Counted from the first letter of the stretch, positions 1-8,019 are shown. The stretch: DNA of 14,231 nucleotides from Nitrosomonadaceae bacterium (GCA_021300055.1 JAJTHU010000073.1:1-14231); one strand, 5' to 3'. The notes: generated by a model from the sequence alone, not told the origin. Numbers and translations: made by a program.

Positions 1-210
1 GAGCGACACGTGTCGCGCAAGCCCATCGATCATATGCTGCGGCGCGAAATAACGTCAAACCTCGTGAGGCCTCTTTGATCTACGACTCAACGCGTAGACT
101 CGCTCATAAATTGTTGATTTGACATATCATTTCGTCCTCGCCCTGCAAGTAATGAGGCTTTTTCTTCTGCGGCGATAGATCCGTTGCAAGTCACTCGATC
201 AGGATGACCG

Positions 211-1158
211 ATGCTCAAGAAGAAAGTCAGAATCAATGACGTTGGCGTACGCGACGGGTTTCAGATCGAGAAGAACATCATTCCGACTGAGACCAAAATC
301 GCACTCATTGACCAGCTCACCGCGACCGGGTTGGCCCTTGTCGAAGCCACCTCCTTCGTCCATCCCAAGTTCGTGCCCAACATGGCGGACGCCGAAATCG
401 TGTTGCGCGAGATTCAGCGTCGACCCGGGGTGACGATTAGTGCGATCACGCCCAACATTCGCGGGATGGAGCGCGCCATAGCGTGCCACACCAGTGGCGG
501 ACGGATCGACGAAATGAACCTGTTCATGTCTGCATCTGAAACGCACAACCGTGCGAACGTCAAACGCAGCACAGACGAGTCGCTTGCAGATTTCAAGATC
601 ATGGTTCCGATGGCAGAGTCGGTCGGAATCCGCTTGAACGGCTGTGTTTCTACTTCGTTTGGCTGTCCTTTTGAAGGCGCAGTCGATGAAGGCCGGGTGA
701 TGGCATTCGCTGAAAAGTTGCTCGAGCTTGGCTTTGACGGGCTGACCTTTGCGGACACCACCGGGATGGCCAATCCGGCGCAAGTTGAGCGGATGATGAC
801 CAATGCGCGGGTGCGTTTTCCATCCGCTGACATCACGCTACACTTTCACAACACTCGCGGCATGGGCCTCGCCAATGTGTTGGCCGGGATTCGTGCCGGG
901 ATTGACAGCTACGATGCGTCTTTGGCGGGCCTCGGTGGCTGCCCTTTCGCGCCCGGCGCAACCGGCAATATTTGCACTGAAGACCTCGTCAACATGCTTG
1001 AGGATATGGGCATCGACACCGGCGTGAATCTTGATCTACTACTTGCCGCAGCCGTCAAGATTCCTGGGATCGTCGGCCACGACGTACCCGGACAGGTCAT
1101 GAAAGCAGGGCGGACCATGCACTTACACCCGGTCCCAGAGAAGCTATATGAGGCGTGA
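211..1158 (+). CDS. Hydroxymethylglutaryl-CoA lyase family protein
   Basis: This 315-residue protein belongs to the HMG-CoA lyase group of the DRE-TIM (pyruvate carboxyltransferase-like) barrels, cytosolic enzymes that cleave HMG-CoA or similar 3-hydroxyacyl-CoAs to acetyl-CoA and a keto acid. Visible family residues are R14-D15 (VGVRDGFQIEK), E45 (VEATSFV), D182 (ADTTG), the metal-ligand pair H211/H213 (HFHNTRG), the mobile-loop cysteine C244 (GLGGCPFA) and N253 (GATGN, then TEDLVNML). Length matches bacterial HMG-CoA lyases (about 300). ATG 211 is preceded by AGGA at 201-204 with a 6-nt gap. The usual RDGLQNEK is RDGFQIEK here, a variant seen in paralogues whose substrate may not be HMG-CoA itself. 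It has no catabolic neighbours in the window, so the substrate is unresolved. Family assignment is firm; substrate is inference. Confidence 0.92.
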   Translation: MLKKKVRINDVGVRDGFQIEKNIIPTETKIALIDQLTATGLALVEATSFVHPKFVPNMADAEIVLREIQRRPGVTISAITPNIRGMERAIACHTSGGRIDEMNLFMSASETHNRANVKRSTDESLADFKIMVPMAESVGIRLNGCVSTSFGCPFEGAVDEGRVMAFAEKLLELGFDGLTFADTTGMANPAQVERMMTNARVRFPSADITLHFHNTRGMGLANVLAGIRAGIDSYDASLAGLGGCPFAPGATGNICTEDLVNMLEDMGIDTGVNLDLLLAAAVKIPGIVGHDVPGQVMKAGRTMHLHPVPEKLYEA

Positions 1159-1280
1159 GACGTTATCGTGCGCGTATTTTTGCTGAAACGCCGTTTGGGT
1201 ACACCTAGTTTGCCGAGGGGCTGCGCGCGCGTTCTGCGCCTGCAGCTAATCTCGTCAGGCAAGCGCAGTCCAGACATCCG

Positions 1281-2510
1281 ATGAGCAAACTGCTCGACGC
1301 TCTCAAGCGGGCCGAGCACTTGCGCAAAGAGCGCCAAGCGCAGGATCGCACGACGGCCAGCGGGCCCGGAAGCGGGGCGGCGCATACTGACCCAGAGATT
1401 GAAGCGCTGAGACAAAGGCTCGACGAGCTCGAAGCATCGCGCAAGCTCGGCAATAGTGGAACGAACGACGAACAACCAGCTCGCGCAGCAGATTTCGCCG
1501 CCGAGCTCGCGGCACTTGAAAGCCGCGTCGCAGAGCTCTCAATTCTCAAAACAGCTGAAGCGGCTGCACGTAACGATGCGCTAGAAGCGAAGCGGCGTGA
1601 ATTCGACTCCAATCGCGAGGCCCTTGAGAAGCGAGTAGCGCTGCTCGAGGCCGAGCTCGCGACGGCCCAAGCAGCTCAGGCGGCAGAGACGACTCGAGCG
1701 ACAGATCGCGCGGCAATCGAGCGATCGAACCTAGAGACCAAGTTGGCTTCACTTGAGGAAGAACTCGAACAAGCTCAACAAGCAGCTGAGGAATCGGCGC
1801 GACGTGCCGCTGCCGCTCAAGCCACTCATACCAACGACCTCGAAAAGCGCACCGACGCTCTCGCAGCACAGATAGACGAAGTAAACCAAGCGCGCCTGCG
1901 TGTCGAAGCAGAAATCGTGCGAGCTGAATCCGACTTCCACGCACGCCTTTCCTACGCCGAGCAACAACTTCGTGACGCGGAGCAAAGCGCCGAGGCTGCG
2001 CTAAAGGAGAAACAACTCGCACTTAGCGCACTCGAGTCTGGCGTTGCCGCGCGGTTCGCCGCGGTTGAAAGCGCCAATTTGCGTTTACGCACACGGGCAG
2101 AACTAGATGCACAAGCAGCGCAGGCAGCGCGTGCTCGGCTTGCCGCAGAGGACCGGCTACGTTCAAGAGAAAACAGTCGTGCTAGAGAAGACACAGCCGA
2201 AACATCGTCGCCGCCCATACTCCGCCCCGAATCCAGGACCGGCACATACAACCCTCTACTCGATACAACAGTATCGAACAAACCCACGTCGCGGAGGGCG
2301 CTGTCGGTCGTTCTGGTGTGTGCTTCGATGCTGGCTATCGGGTTTTGGATTGCCGACTACACGTTACGAAAACCCGCCGAGTCAGTTGTCTCGGGCCCAC
2401 GCGGTTCGTCCACCATGACGCGGGTGCAAGAAATCAACAAGGCAACACCGCAAAAATTCGAGCCCGTCACGCTGAAGCTGGACCGGCAGTTGCGCCGCCC
2501 CCTACGCTGA
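1281..2510 (+). CDS. Coiled-coil protein with C-terminal membrane anchor, unknown function
   Basis: I do not recognise a named family for this 409-residue protein. Residues 1-18 (MSKLLDALKRAEHLRKER) resemble the short N-terminal motif MSxxLDALKKAExxR found at the start of GspB-like secretion proteins and some other envelope-associated proteobacterial proteins. Residues about 38-320 are rich in Ala, Glu, Arg and Gln with heptad-like spacing, that is, a long coiled coil. Residues about 338-362 form one hydrophobic membrane segment (ALSVVLVCASMLAIGFW), followed by a basic 47-residue tail. The likely topology is a cytoplasmic rod anchored by its C-terminus with a short periplasmic tail. No strong ribosome site precedes ATG 1281; the start is chosen because the N-terminal motif begins there. 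It converges on ntrC with a 14-bp gap. Real gene: confident. Role: unknown, possibly an envelope or secretion scaffold. Confidence 0.85.
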   Translation: MSKLLDALKRAEHLRKERQAQDRTTASGPGSGAAHTDPEIEALRQRLDELEASRKLGNSGTNDEQPARAADFAAELAALESRVAELSILKTAEAAARNDALEAKRREFDSNREALEKRVALLEAELATAQAAQAAETTRATDRAAIERSNLETKLASLEEELEQAQQAAEESARRAAAAQATHTNDLEKRTDALAAQIDEVNQARLRVEAEIVRAESDFHARLSYAEQQLRDAEQSAEAALKEKQLALSALESGVAARFAAVESANLRLRTRAELDAQAAQAARARLAAEDRLRSRENSRAREDTAETSSPPILRPESRTGTYNPLLDTTVSNKPTSRRALSVVLVCASMLAIGFWIADYTLRKPAESVVSGPRGSSTMTRVQEINKATPQKFEPVTLKLDRQLRRPLR

Positions 2511-2524
2511 ATGCGTGACGCGAT

Positions 2525-3940
2525 TTACTGATCTTCCGTCAGACTGTCGGCGTCTAGTCCAAGCTCCGCAATCTTGCGCGTGAGCGTATTGCGGCCAATG
2601 CCCAACATCGCCGCCGCCTCCATGCGTCGGCCGCCGGTGTGCGCCAGCGCGCGCTCAATGAGTCTTGCCTCAAACTCCCTCGTAAGGCGAGTGTGAATGT
2701 CCTGCTCTCCTCGCACCAACATCGAGGTAACCGTTTGCTCTAGCGCCCGTTGCCAGTCGCTTGTTGTCGCCAGTCTTTCGCCTGTCAGGCGCACATCAGG
2801 TGGAAGGTCACCCACATCGACCTCTCGGCCCGGCGCCATGACGGTTATCCAATGACAGATGTTTTCCAACTGGCGGACATTACCCGGAAGAGGCAGAGCG
2901 GACAGGTGTGCAATCGCGTTTTGCGTGAGGCGCTTGGCCTCGACGCCCAATTCCTTGGCACTCTTTGCGAGGAAGTGATTCGTGAGTAGGGGGATGTCTT
3001 CACGTCGTTCGCGCAAGCTCGGTAGGCGCAGCCGAATCACGTTGAGTCGGTGAAACAGATCCTCTCGAAAAAGGCCCTGTGCGACGCGAGATTCAAGATC
3101 TTGGTGCGTGGCTGCTATCACGCGCACATTTGCGCTTTGCGGCGTGTGGCCACCAACACGGTAAAACTGCCCGTCGGATAGCACGCGTAACAAGCGCGTT
3201 TGCAAATCCGCAGGCATGTCACCGATCTCATCTAGGAAGAGCGTACCGCCTTCGGCTTGCTCGAATCGTCCCCGCCGCATCATCGCCGCGCCGGTAAACG
3301 CGCCGCGTTCGTGCCCGAACAGCTCACTTTCCAGCAAATCTTTTGGAATGGCTGCCGTATTGAGCGCGATGAAAGGTTTGCTCGCTCGTGGACTGTGGCG
3401 ATGGAGTGCGCGTGCAACGAGTTCTTTTCCGGTACCCGAATCACCTGTAATCAAGACCGTTGCCTGGGACTGAGAGAGCCGGCCGACCGCCCGAAAGACC
3501 TCTTGCATAGAAGCAGCCGAGCCAAGAATTTCTGGCGTCGTAGCGGTCTCGTCTGTCGATGCTTCAGGGCCAGCGAATCGCGACTCCTCCATGGCGCGAC
3601 GAATCAGCTCAACCGCATGATCGACATCAAACGGCTTCGGCAAATACTCGAATGCGCCGCCTTGGAATGCGGCGACCGCGCTCTCAAGGTCTGAGTACGC
3701 TGTCATGATGATGACTGGGGTGGTCGGTCGCTTGGCTTTCAGCGTTTGCATAAAGTCGATACCGGAGGCACCAGGCATCCTGATATCGCTGATGACGACT
3801 TGTGGCGGCTCGGTTTCTAGAGAGCACAAGCTATCGTCTGCGGCTGCGAACGACTTGAAGTAAATGCCCTCGCGGGTTAGGGCCTTTTCGATCACCCATC
3901 GGATGGATTTGTCGTCATCAATAATCCAAACGGGCCGCAT
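2525..3940 (-). CDS. ntrC: Nitrogen regulation response regulator NtrC (sigma-54 activator)
   Basis: NtrC is the DNA-binding partner of NtrB; when phosphorylated it activates sigma-54 promoters of nitrogen-scavenging genes. From ATG 3940 the protein has 471 residues (E. coli 469). The receiver domain is about 2-120: acidic pocket D8-D10, phospho-acceptor D52 (VISDIRMPG), T80, K102. The AAA+ domain is about 139-375: Walker A GDSGTGKE 166-173, GAFTGA sigma-54 loop 213-218, Walker B GGTLFLDEIG 231-240. A Fis-type helix-turn-helix spans about 437-462 (GRRMEAAAMLGIGRNTLTRK). ATG 3940 is preferred over in-frame ATG 3961 because AGGGA lies 7 nt before it and MRPVWIIDDD is the usual family start. It lies 31 bp after ntrB, presumably co-transcribed. 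In PLPGNVRQLEN (351-361) a Leu replaces the common Trp before PGNVRQLEN. Confidence 0.97.
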   Translation of the reverse strand: MRPVWIIDDDKSIRWVIEKALTREGIYFKSFAAADDSLCSLETEPPQVVISDIRMPGASGIDFMQTLKAKRPTTPVIIMTAYSDLESAVAAFQGGAFEYLPKPFDVDHAVELIRRAMEESRFAGPEASTDETATTPEILGSAASMQEVFRAVGRLSQSQATVLITGDSGTGKELVARALHRHSPRASKPFIALNTAAIPKDLLESELFGHERGAFTGAAMMRRGRFEQAEGGTLFLDEIGDMPADLQTRLLRVLSDGQFYRVGGHTPQSANVRVIAATHQDLESRVAQGLFREDLFHRLNVIRLRLPSLRERREDIPLLTNHFLAKSAKELGVEAKRLTQNAIAHLSALPLPGNVRQLENICHWITVMAPGREVDVGDLPPDVRLTGERLATTSDWQRALEQTVTSMLVRGEQDIHTRLTREFEARLIERALAHTGGRRMEAAAMLGIGRNTLTRKIAELGLDADSLTEDQ

Positions 3941-3971
3941 ATTTTTTTCCCTATTTTCCATTTCGATGATG

Positions 3972-5189
3972 CTACCCAGCCTGTCGATTGCGCACAGGAA
4001 GGGTGATCAGAAACTTTGTGTCGCCTGGAGCGCTCTCAAACTCGATTACGCCGCCATGCTGATTGATGAAGTTTTGTGCAATAGATAGGCCGACGCCGAT
4101 CCCGCCTTCACGCCCCGAGACCAAGGGGTTAAACAAGCTTTCCCGCAGATGAGCGGGCACACCTGGACCTTTATCGCAGATGCGGATCTCAAGAGCGAGC
4201 TTGTGGCGCTCTCGCGCAATTGTGACCTGGCGCGCAATCCGCGTTTGAATGGCAACTTCGCCGATGCCGCCGATCGCTTGTGCGGCGTTTCGCATCACGT
4301 TCAGAAAGGCCTGAACCAACTGCTCTCGGTCTGCTTCGATGTCGGGGAGGCTAATGTCGTAGTCGCGCTGGATGAGCAACTGCTCGGAGAACTCCAGCTG
4401 AAGCACATTGCGCACGTACTCGAGTATTTCATGCACATTGATGCGCTCAATCTTCGGTAGGCGTTGCGGCGTGAGCAAGCGGTCAAGCAATTTCTGCAGC
4501 CTGTCTGCTTCGGACACGATGACTTGTGTGTATTCGGTGAGCGCTTCGTTTTCTAGCTCTTGCCCCAGCAACTGCGCGGCGCCGCGAATGCCCCCAAGTG
4601 GGTTCTTGATTTCGTGAGCGAGGTTTCTCAACAACTCGCGATTGCGTTTCTGCTCCTCCAACAGCCGCTCTTCGCGAGCGATGCGAAGCTGTTGGTCTAG
4701 TGCCTGAAACTCGAGAACTACGTTTCCTGATTCCGTCGGCGTCGCCACCATCGAGCATTGCAGAACGGTCCGATTAGGTAATGCGACTGAAATGCTCGAT
4801 CCTGAAAAGCCAGTCTGCTCGGAGAAAACATGTTCCAGCACATCGTGTACATCTCGGTCAGCGTCGGTCAAGACGCGCGTCAGCATAGTCCCTTTGGCGT
4901 TCTTCCTGCTGAATGCGAACAGGTTTTCGGCTGCCGTGTTGGCGTGCATGATTCGGCGGTCTTTATCGACAATCAAAATCGCCGTACTCAGTAAATCGAG
5001 TCCGGCAAACTGATGGGCAGTCGTAGTAGAGGGGAATGGTTCGGGGGAATTCACTGCTTTGCTCTCATTAGCGATAGCAATTTCCTTGCCATACTGACGA
5101 CGCAAGGGCTGCACCTCGTACAGCGTCGCAACATTACCCGATTGCAGTCGAACAGGCACCAACTTGGTGCCCAGACCCGTACTATGCAT
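3972..5189 (-). CDS. ntrB: Nitrogen regulation sensor histidine kinase/phosphatase NtrB
   Basis: NtrB is the cytosolic kinase/phosphatase that sets NtrC phosphorylation under control of PII proteins. From ATG 5189 it has 405 residues. A PAS domain lies at about 63-165 (LSTAILIVDKDRRIMHAN). The H-box has H192 (NLAHEIKNPLGGIRGAAQLL), the N-box N301 (LNVMRNAAQAI), and the ATP lid is DKGPGVP 339-345 with GGIGVGLSIAQ 362-372, all in the NtrB style. No membrane segment is seen. The reading frame stays open to 5234, but that start would lie inside a terminator hairpin (5216-5244). ATG 5189 has AAGG 7 nt upstream and is preferred. GTG 5054 is a further option that would remove 45 of about 60 residues preceding the PAS domain, which E. 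coli NtrB lacks. ntrC follows 31 bp downstream. Confidence 0.95.
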   Translation of the reverse strand: MHSTGLGTKLVPVRLQSGNVATLYEVQPLRRQYGKEIAIANESKAVNSPEPFPSTTTAHQFAGLDLLSTAILIVDKDRRIMHANTAAENLFAFSRKNAKGTMLTRVLTDADRDVHDVLEHVFSEQTGFSGSSISVALPNRTVLQCSMVATPTESGNVVLEFQALDQQLRIAREERLLEEQKRNRELLRNLAHEIKNPLGGIRGAAQLLGQELENEALTEYTQVIVSEADRLQKLLDRLLTPQRLPKIERINVHEILEYVRNVLQLEFSEQLLIQRDYDISLPDIEADREQLVQAFLNVMRNAAQAIGGIGEVAIQTRIARQVTIARERHKLALEIRICDKGPGVPAHLRESLFNPLVSGREGGIGVGLSIAQNFINQHGGVIEFESAPGDTKFLITLPVRNRQAG

Positions 5190-5209
5190 GCGGCCGCCTT
5201 GGAGGCGCC

Positions 5210-5244
5210 AAAAAAAACGCCGAAGGCTCGTCACCTTCGGCGTT
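5210..5244 (-). terminator. Intrinsic terminator after the DUF4124 gene
   Basis: A perfect 11-bp stem is formed by 5216-5226 (AACGCCGAAGG) and 5234-5244 (CCTTCGGCGTT) with a 7-nt loop. On the minus strand it is followed by eight T residues (plus-strand A 5210-5217). It sits about 43 bp after the DUF4124 stop codon and only 20 bp before the preferred ntrB start, so it also decides against the longer ntrB reading frame starting at 5234. Confidence 0.9.
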
Positions 5245-5287
5245 CAAGTTCGATCGGACAACCCAATCGAAAGGAGCGTAACTTTGG

Positions 5288-6151
5288 CTACCTTTGCACA
5301 GCTACCGAGCGTGTTGCCACGACCTTTGCGACCGGCGTCTTGCTCTGCGCGGGCAGCAAGGCGCGAAGTTCAGCGACGTTCGCCTCATGCATGGCAATCA
5401 CATCTTGTAGATCTCTGATGCGCGCGAAGTGTCTCTCCACTAGCGACTTGGCGATGATCGTGTCCTGATCTAACTGCTTGTCGCTCGCGCGGGTGTTCGC
5501 TAAATCTGTCGTTAGTGCGGCACGCAGCGAGCGCATTGCTGGGCTTTTGGCCTGTTCCCGCTGAAGCTCGAGGCGCGCGTCAGACAACATCTGCGTTTCG
5601 GCCTCGATCTCCCCTTCAATAATGCGGCGACGCACCTCATCACGCCGCTGACGCACGAGTGCTGCTGTTGGCAATGTCGAAGCCGCGCTTGCCGCACCGG
5701 GGGTCTCCGGACGCGAGGCTGAGATCAGCTTTGCGACTTCTTTCGCGGCATCGGTGAGCATCGGCGCGCCCGCGCTTTGGGTAGGGCCTAGCTCCGCTTT
5801 TTGCGCTTGTTCAAATGAGGGCACCGGTGCTTTTTCATCCCTCGTTTGCGCAGCGCTTGGGAGTTCGGTAGATAGCGCGTTTGTCGCGCTGCTGCGCGTT
5901 GAGGTCAATGGCGCATTCGAGGCCGCGGCGGTTGGCGAAGACCTGACAACAGTAATGGGTTGCAGCTTGATTTGCGCCGCGCCGCGAACTGGTGCATTGG
6001 TATACGTGACGCGACCTTGTTCATCAACGTGCTTGTACACGGTCGTCCCGCCGCTTGTTTGCGCGCACACCATCGTCACGCTCTGAAGGAGCGCGATAAA
6101 TAGCAATGCATTTCGCTGATGAAACGTGCAAACCAAGGGAGTGCTCTGCAA
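5288..6151 (-). CDS. DUF4124-domain exported protein with C-terminal coiled coil
   Basis: The 287-residue product begins with an apparent signal peptide: HQRNALLFIALLQSVTMVCA, with likely cleavage after Ala30 (VCA-QT). A DUF4124-type segment follows at about 31-65 (TTVYKHVDEQGRVTYTNAP), a short beta-rich module of periplasmic proteins whose function is unknown. Residues 66-165 are Ala/Ser/Pro/Thr-rich and probably disordered; 166-266 are charged and helical, likely a coiled coil. The listed start is TTG at 6151 with no clear ribosome site, so the exact start is uncertain; a TTG at 6136 would still keep the signal peptide. It lies between glnA and ntrB on the same strand, bounded by terminators on both sides, so it may be its own transcription unit. 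A link to nitrogen control is suggested only by position. Confidence 0.8.
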   Translation of the reverse strand: MQSTPLVCTFHQRNALLFIALLQSVTMVCAQTSGGTTVYKHVDEQGRVTYTNAPVRGAAQIKLQPITVVRSSPTAAASNAPLTSTRSSATNALSTELPSAAQTRDEKAPVPSFEQAQKAELGPTQSAGAPMLTDAAKEVAKLISASRPETPGAASAASTLPTAALVRQRRDEVRRRIIEGEIEAETQMLSDARLELQREQAKSPAMRSLRAALTTDLANTRASDKQLDQDTIIAKSLVERHFARIRDLQDVIAMHEANVAELRALLPAQSKTPVAKVVATRSVAVQR

Positions 6152-6327
6152 TGGAAAATTGGCCGCGCGGGTTGCGTAGCCAGATGCCCAAAAGTTTGCG
6201 GTGCTGGGGACTGCATTTCAATCCAATGGGTAGCGAAATTCTGACCCCGCACCACTATAGGTTGAGCTTGAGGCATGTTTTGCGTATTGCGTCCGAAAAG
6301 AGTGTGTACTCACACCCAAAAACTCCC

Positions 6328-6361
6328 AAAAGAAAGGGCCTCAACTTGCGCCGAGGCCCTT
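6328..6361 (-). terminator. Intrinsic terminator of glnA
   Basis: A 9-bp stem pairs 6334-6342 (AAGGGCCTC) with 6353-6361 (GAGGCCCTT) across a 10-nt loop. Read on the minus strand it is followed by an interrupted T tract (TTTCTTTT). It lies about 34 bp beyond the glnA stop codon and separates glnA from the DUF4124 gene. Confidence 0.85.
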
Positions 6362-6394
6362 CGGTTCAACGCGTGAAGAACGCGTCTTTGGACG

Positions 6395-7804
6395 TCAGGC
6401 GGAGTAGTACATGTCGTATTCCAACGGATGCGTCGTCATTCTGAAGCGCGTGACATCGGCCATCTTCAGATCAATGTACGCATCGATCATCTCGTTGCTG
6501 AATACGCCGCCGCGAGTAAGGAACTCGCGATCCTTGTCCAGCGCCTCAAGCGCTTGATCGAGCGAGTGACATACCGTTGGGATCTTTGCATCCTCTTCCG
6601 GTGGCAAGTCATACAGATTCTTGTCCGCTGGGTCGCCCGGATGGATCTTGTTCTGAACGCCGTCCAATCCCGCCATCATCATGGCCGCAAATGCGAGGTA
6701 TGGATTCGATAGAGGATCGGGGAAGCGCACTTCGATACGGCGCGCCTTGTCAGACTGCACGTAGGGGACGCGGATCGAGGCAGAGCGGTTGCGTGCTGAA
6801 TAAGCGAGTTTCACTGGCGCTTCGAATCCAGGCACGAGGCGTTTGTACGAGTTGGTTGTTGAGTTGGTGATGGCGTTGAGTGCGCGTGCGTGCTTGATGA
6901 TGCCGCCGATGTAGTACAGCGCGAACTCGGAGAGCCCTGCGTATCCATTGCCCGCGAACAGATTCTTGCCATCTTTCCATACCGATTGATGGACGTGCAT
7001 ACCGGAACCGTTGTCGCCAACGATTGGCTTCGGCATGAACGTCGCTGTCTTGCCGTAGCTATGCGCAACATTCATGACAGCGTATTTCAAGCGTTGCAGC
7101 CAATCCGCGCGTTGAACCAACGGGGCGAACTTGGTGCCAATCTCGCATTGTCCAGCGTTGGCAACTTCGTGATGGTGGACTTCAACCTCAACGCCCATGT
7201 CTTCCAGTGCAATGCACATCGCTGAGCGAATGTCCTGCAGTTGATCGACGGGGGGAACGGGGAAGTAGCCACCCTTGACCGGCGGGCGGTGACCCAAGTT
7301 GCCGCCCTCGAACTTCTCAGCGGTAGACCATGCGGCCTCTTCGGAAAACACTTTGCAGTAGCTGCCCGACATGTCGACAGACCACTCTGCCGCGTCGAAG
7401 ATGAAGAACTCGGGCTCAGGTCCAAAGTACGCAACGTCGCCGATGCCGCTCGACTTCAGGTAGGCTTCGGCGCGCTTGGCCAATGAGCGCGGATCTCTGT
7501 CGTAGCCTTTGCCAGTGGACGGCTCAATGACATCGCATGTCAGCACAAGCGTGGGTTCGTCAAAAAATGGATCAACGTAAGCCGAGGTCGCATCAGGCAT
7601 CAAAATCATGTCTGATGCTTCAATGCCCTTCCAGCCGGCGATCGATGAACCGTCAAACGCGTGACCCTCGGTGAATTTGTCCTCACCAAATGCCTTGATG
7701 GGTACCGATACGTGTTGCTCTTTGCCTTTGGTGTCGGTAAACCGGAAATCGACGAATTTGAGATCGTTTTCCTTCACCATCTTCATTACGTTTGCGACAG
7801 ACAT
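6395..7804 (-). CDS. glnA: Type I glutamine synthetase (GSI-beta)
   Basis: GlnA makes glutamine from glutamate, ammonia and ATP in the cytosol as a dodecamer. From ATG 7804 the protein has 469 residues, the GSI-beta length (E. coli 469). Visible motifs are the N-terminal beta-grasp loop DGSSIAGW (51-58), metal-ligand residues E130 and E132 in FGPEPEF, HHHEVANAGQ (210-219), GSGMHVHQS (266-274), NSYKRLVPGFEAP (318-330) and RIEVRFPDP (356-364). The adenylylation tyrosine is Y398 in NLYDLPPEE, so control by GlnE is expected. GGAG at 7811-7814 (minus strand) directly abuts an in-frame ATG at 7810 but is 6 nt from ATG 7804, so 7804 is chosen. Transcription is probably NtrC-dependent from the sigma-54 promoter at 7926-7941. 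Confidence 0.98.
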   Translation of the reverse strand: MSVANVMKMVKENDLKFVDFRFTDTKGKEQHVSVPIKAFGEDKFTEGHAFDGSSIAGWKGIEASDMILMPDATSAYVDPFFDEPTLVLTCDVIEPSTGKGYDRDPRSLAKRAEAYLKSSGIGDVAYFGPEPEFFIFDAAEWSVDMSGSYCKVFSEEAAWSTAEKFEGGNLGHRPPVKGGYFPVPPVDQLQDIRSAMCIALEDMGVEVEVHHHEVANAGQCEIGTKFAPLVQRADWLQRLKYAVMNVAHSYGKTATFMPKPIVGDNGSGMHVHQSVWKDGKNLFAGNGYAGLSEFALYYIGGIIKHARALNAITNSTTNSYKRLVPGFEAPVKLAYSARNRSASIRVPYVQSDKARRIEVRFPDPLSNPYLAFAAMMMAGLDGVQNKIHPGDPADKNLYDLPPEEDAKIPTVCHSLDQALEALDKDREFLTRGGVFSNEMIDAYIDLKMADVTRFRMTTHPLEYDMYYSA

Positions 7805-7925
7805 CACCATCTCCTAGATAAGTTGGTCAATCAATTGAAACTCTTTTCAGCGGACTGCTTACGCATCTTCCATACTCACCGCAAAATAGCAGAGTTCTGC
7901 TTCTTGGGGCAATCGTGTCCTGATC

Positions 7926-7941
7926 AGCACAAAACATGCCA
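7926..7941 (-). promoter_or_regulatory. Sigma-54 (-24/-12) promoter of glnA
   Basis: On the minus strand the sequence is TGGCATGTTTTGTGCT, matching the sigma-54 consensus TGGCAY-N5-TTGCW at every position but one (G for the first T of the -12 box). The essential GG (7939-7940) and GC (7927-7928) are 10 nt apart as required. The start of transcription would fall near 7915, leaving a leader of about 110 nt before glnA. NtrC-type sites lie about 96 and 126 bp upstream. Confidence 0.85.
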
Positions 7942-8002
7942 TCCGATTGAATACCGCAACTTATTGATTTTTTTCGTGTTTAACCTACCCTACGCACCGG
8001 AA

Positions 8003-8019
8003 CGCACTATATTGGTGCG
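8003..8019 (-). promoter_or_regulatory. NtrC binding site (proximal) of the glnA enhancer
   Basis: The 17-bp palindrome CGCACTATATTGGTGCG has perfect 5-bp arms (CGCAC/GTGCG). Its core GCACTATATTGGTGC is, from memory, the same as one of the high-affinity NtrC sites upstream of E. coli glnA. Its centre is about 96 bp upstream of the predicted sigma-54 start, a typical enhancer distance. Confidence 0.85.

Noticed and set aside
79..98. Inverted repeat TCTACG/CGTAGA with 8-nt spacer
   Set aside because: Only 6-bp arms, no T tract and no second copy; expected by chance in a window of this size.
119..124. Perfect TTGACA upstream of the HMG-CoA lyase gene
   Set aside because: No acceptable -10 hexamer at 16-18 nt (the bases there are around CCTGCAA), so no promoter is called.
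5190..5234. Longer NtrB start at 5234
   Set aside because: It would begin within the terminator hairpin and its extra residues are encoded by hairpin and poly-T sequence; ATG 5189 has a ribosome site.
5999..6021. TTGGTATACG inside the DUF4124 gene as another copy of the 23-bp palindrome
   Set aside because: Only one arm matches; the right half is unrelated and it is within coding sequence.
6254..6259. TATAGT on the minus strand as -10 of the DUF4124 gene, and a nearby GGTGC as NtrC half-site
   Set aside because: No -35 at a suitable distance, and the other NtrC half is missing.
6368..6386. ACGCGT-gaaga-ACGCGT just after glnA as a second terminator
   Set aside because: Only six base pairs from a self-palindromic hexamer and no T tract; the hairpin at 6334-6361 is clearly the terminator.
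7903..7918. GGACACGATTGCC (minus strand) as a second sigma-54 promoter for glnA
   Set aside because: GG and GC are 8 nt apart instead of the required 10.
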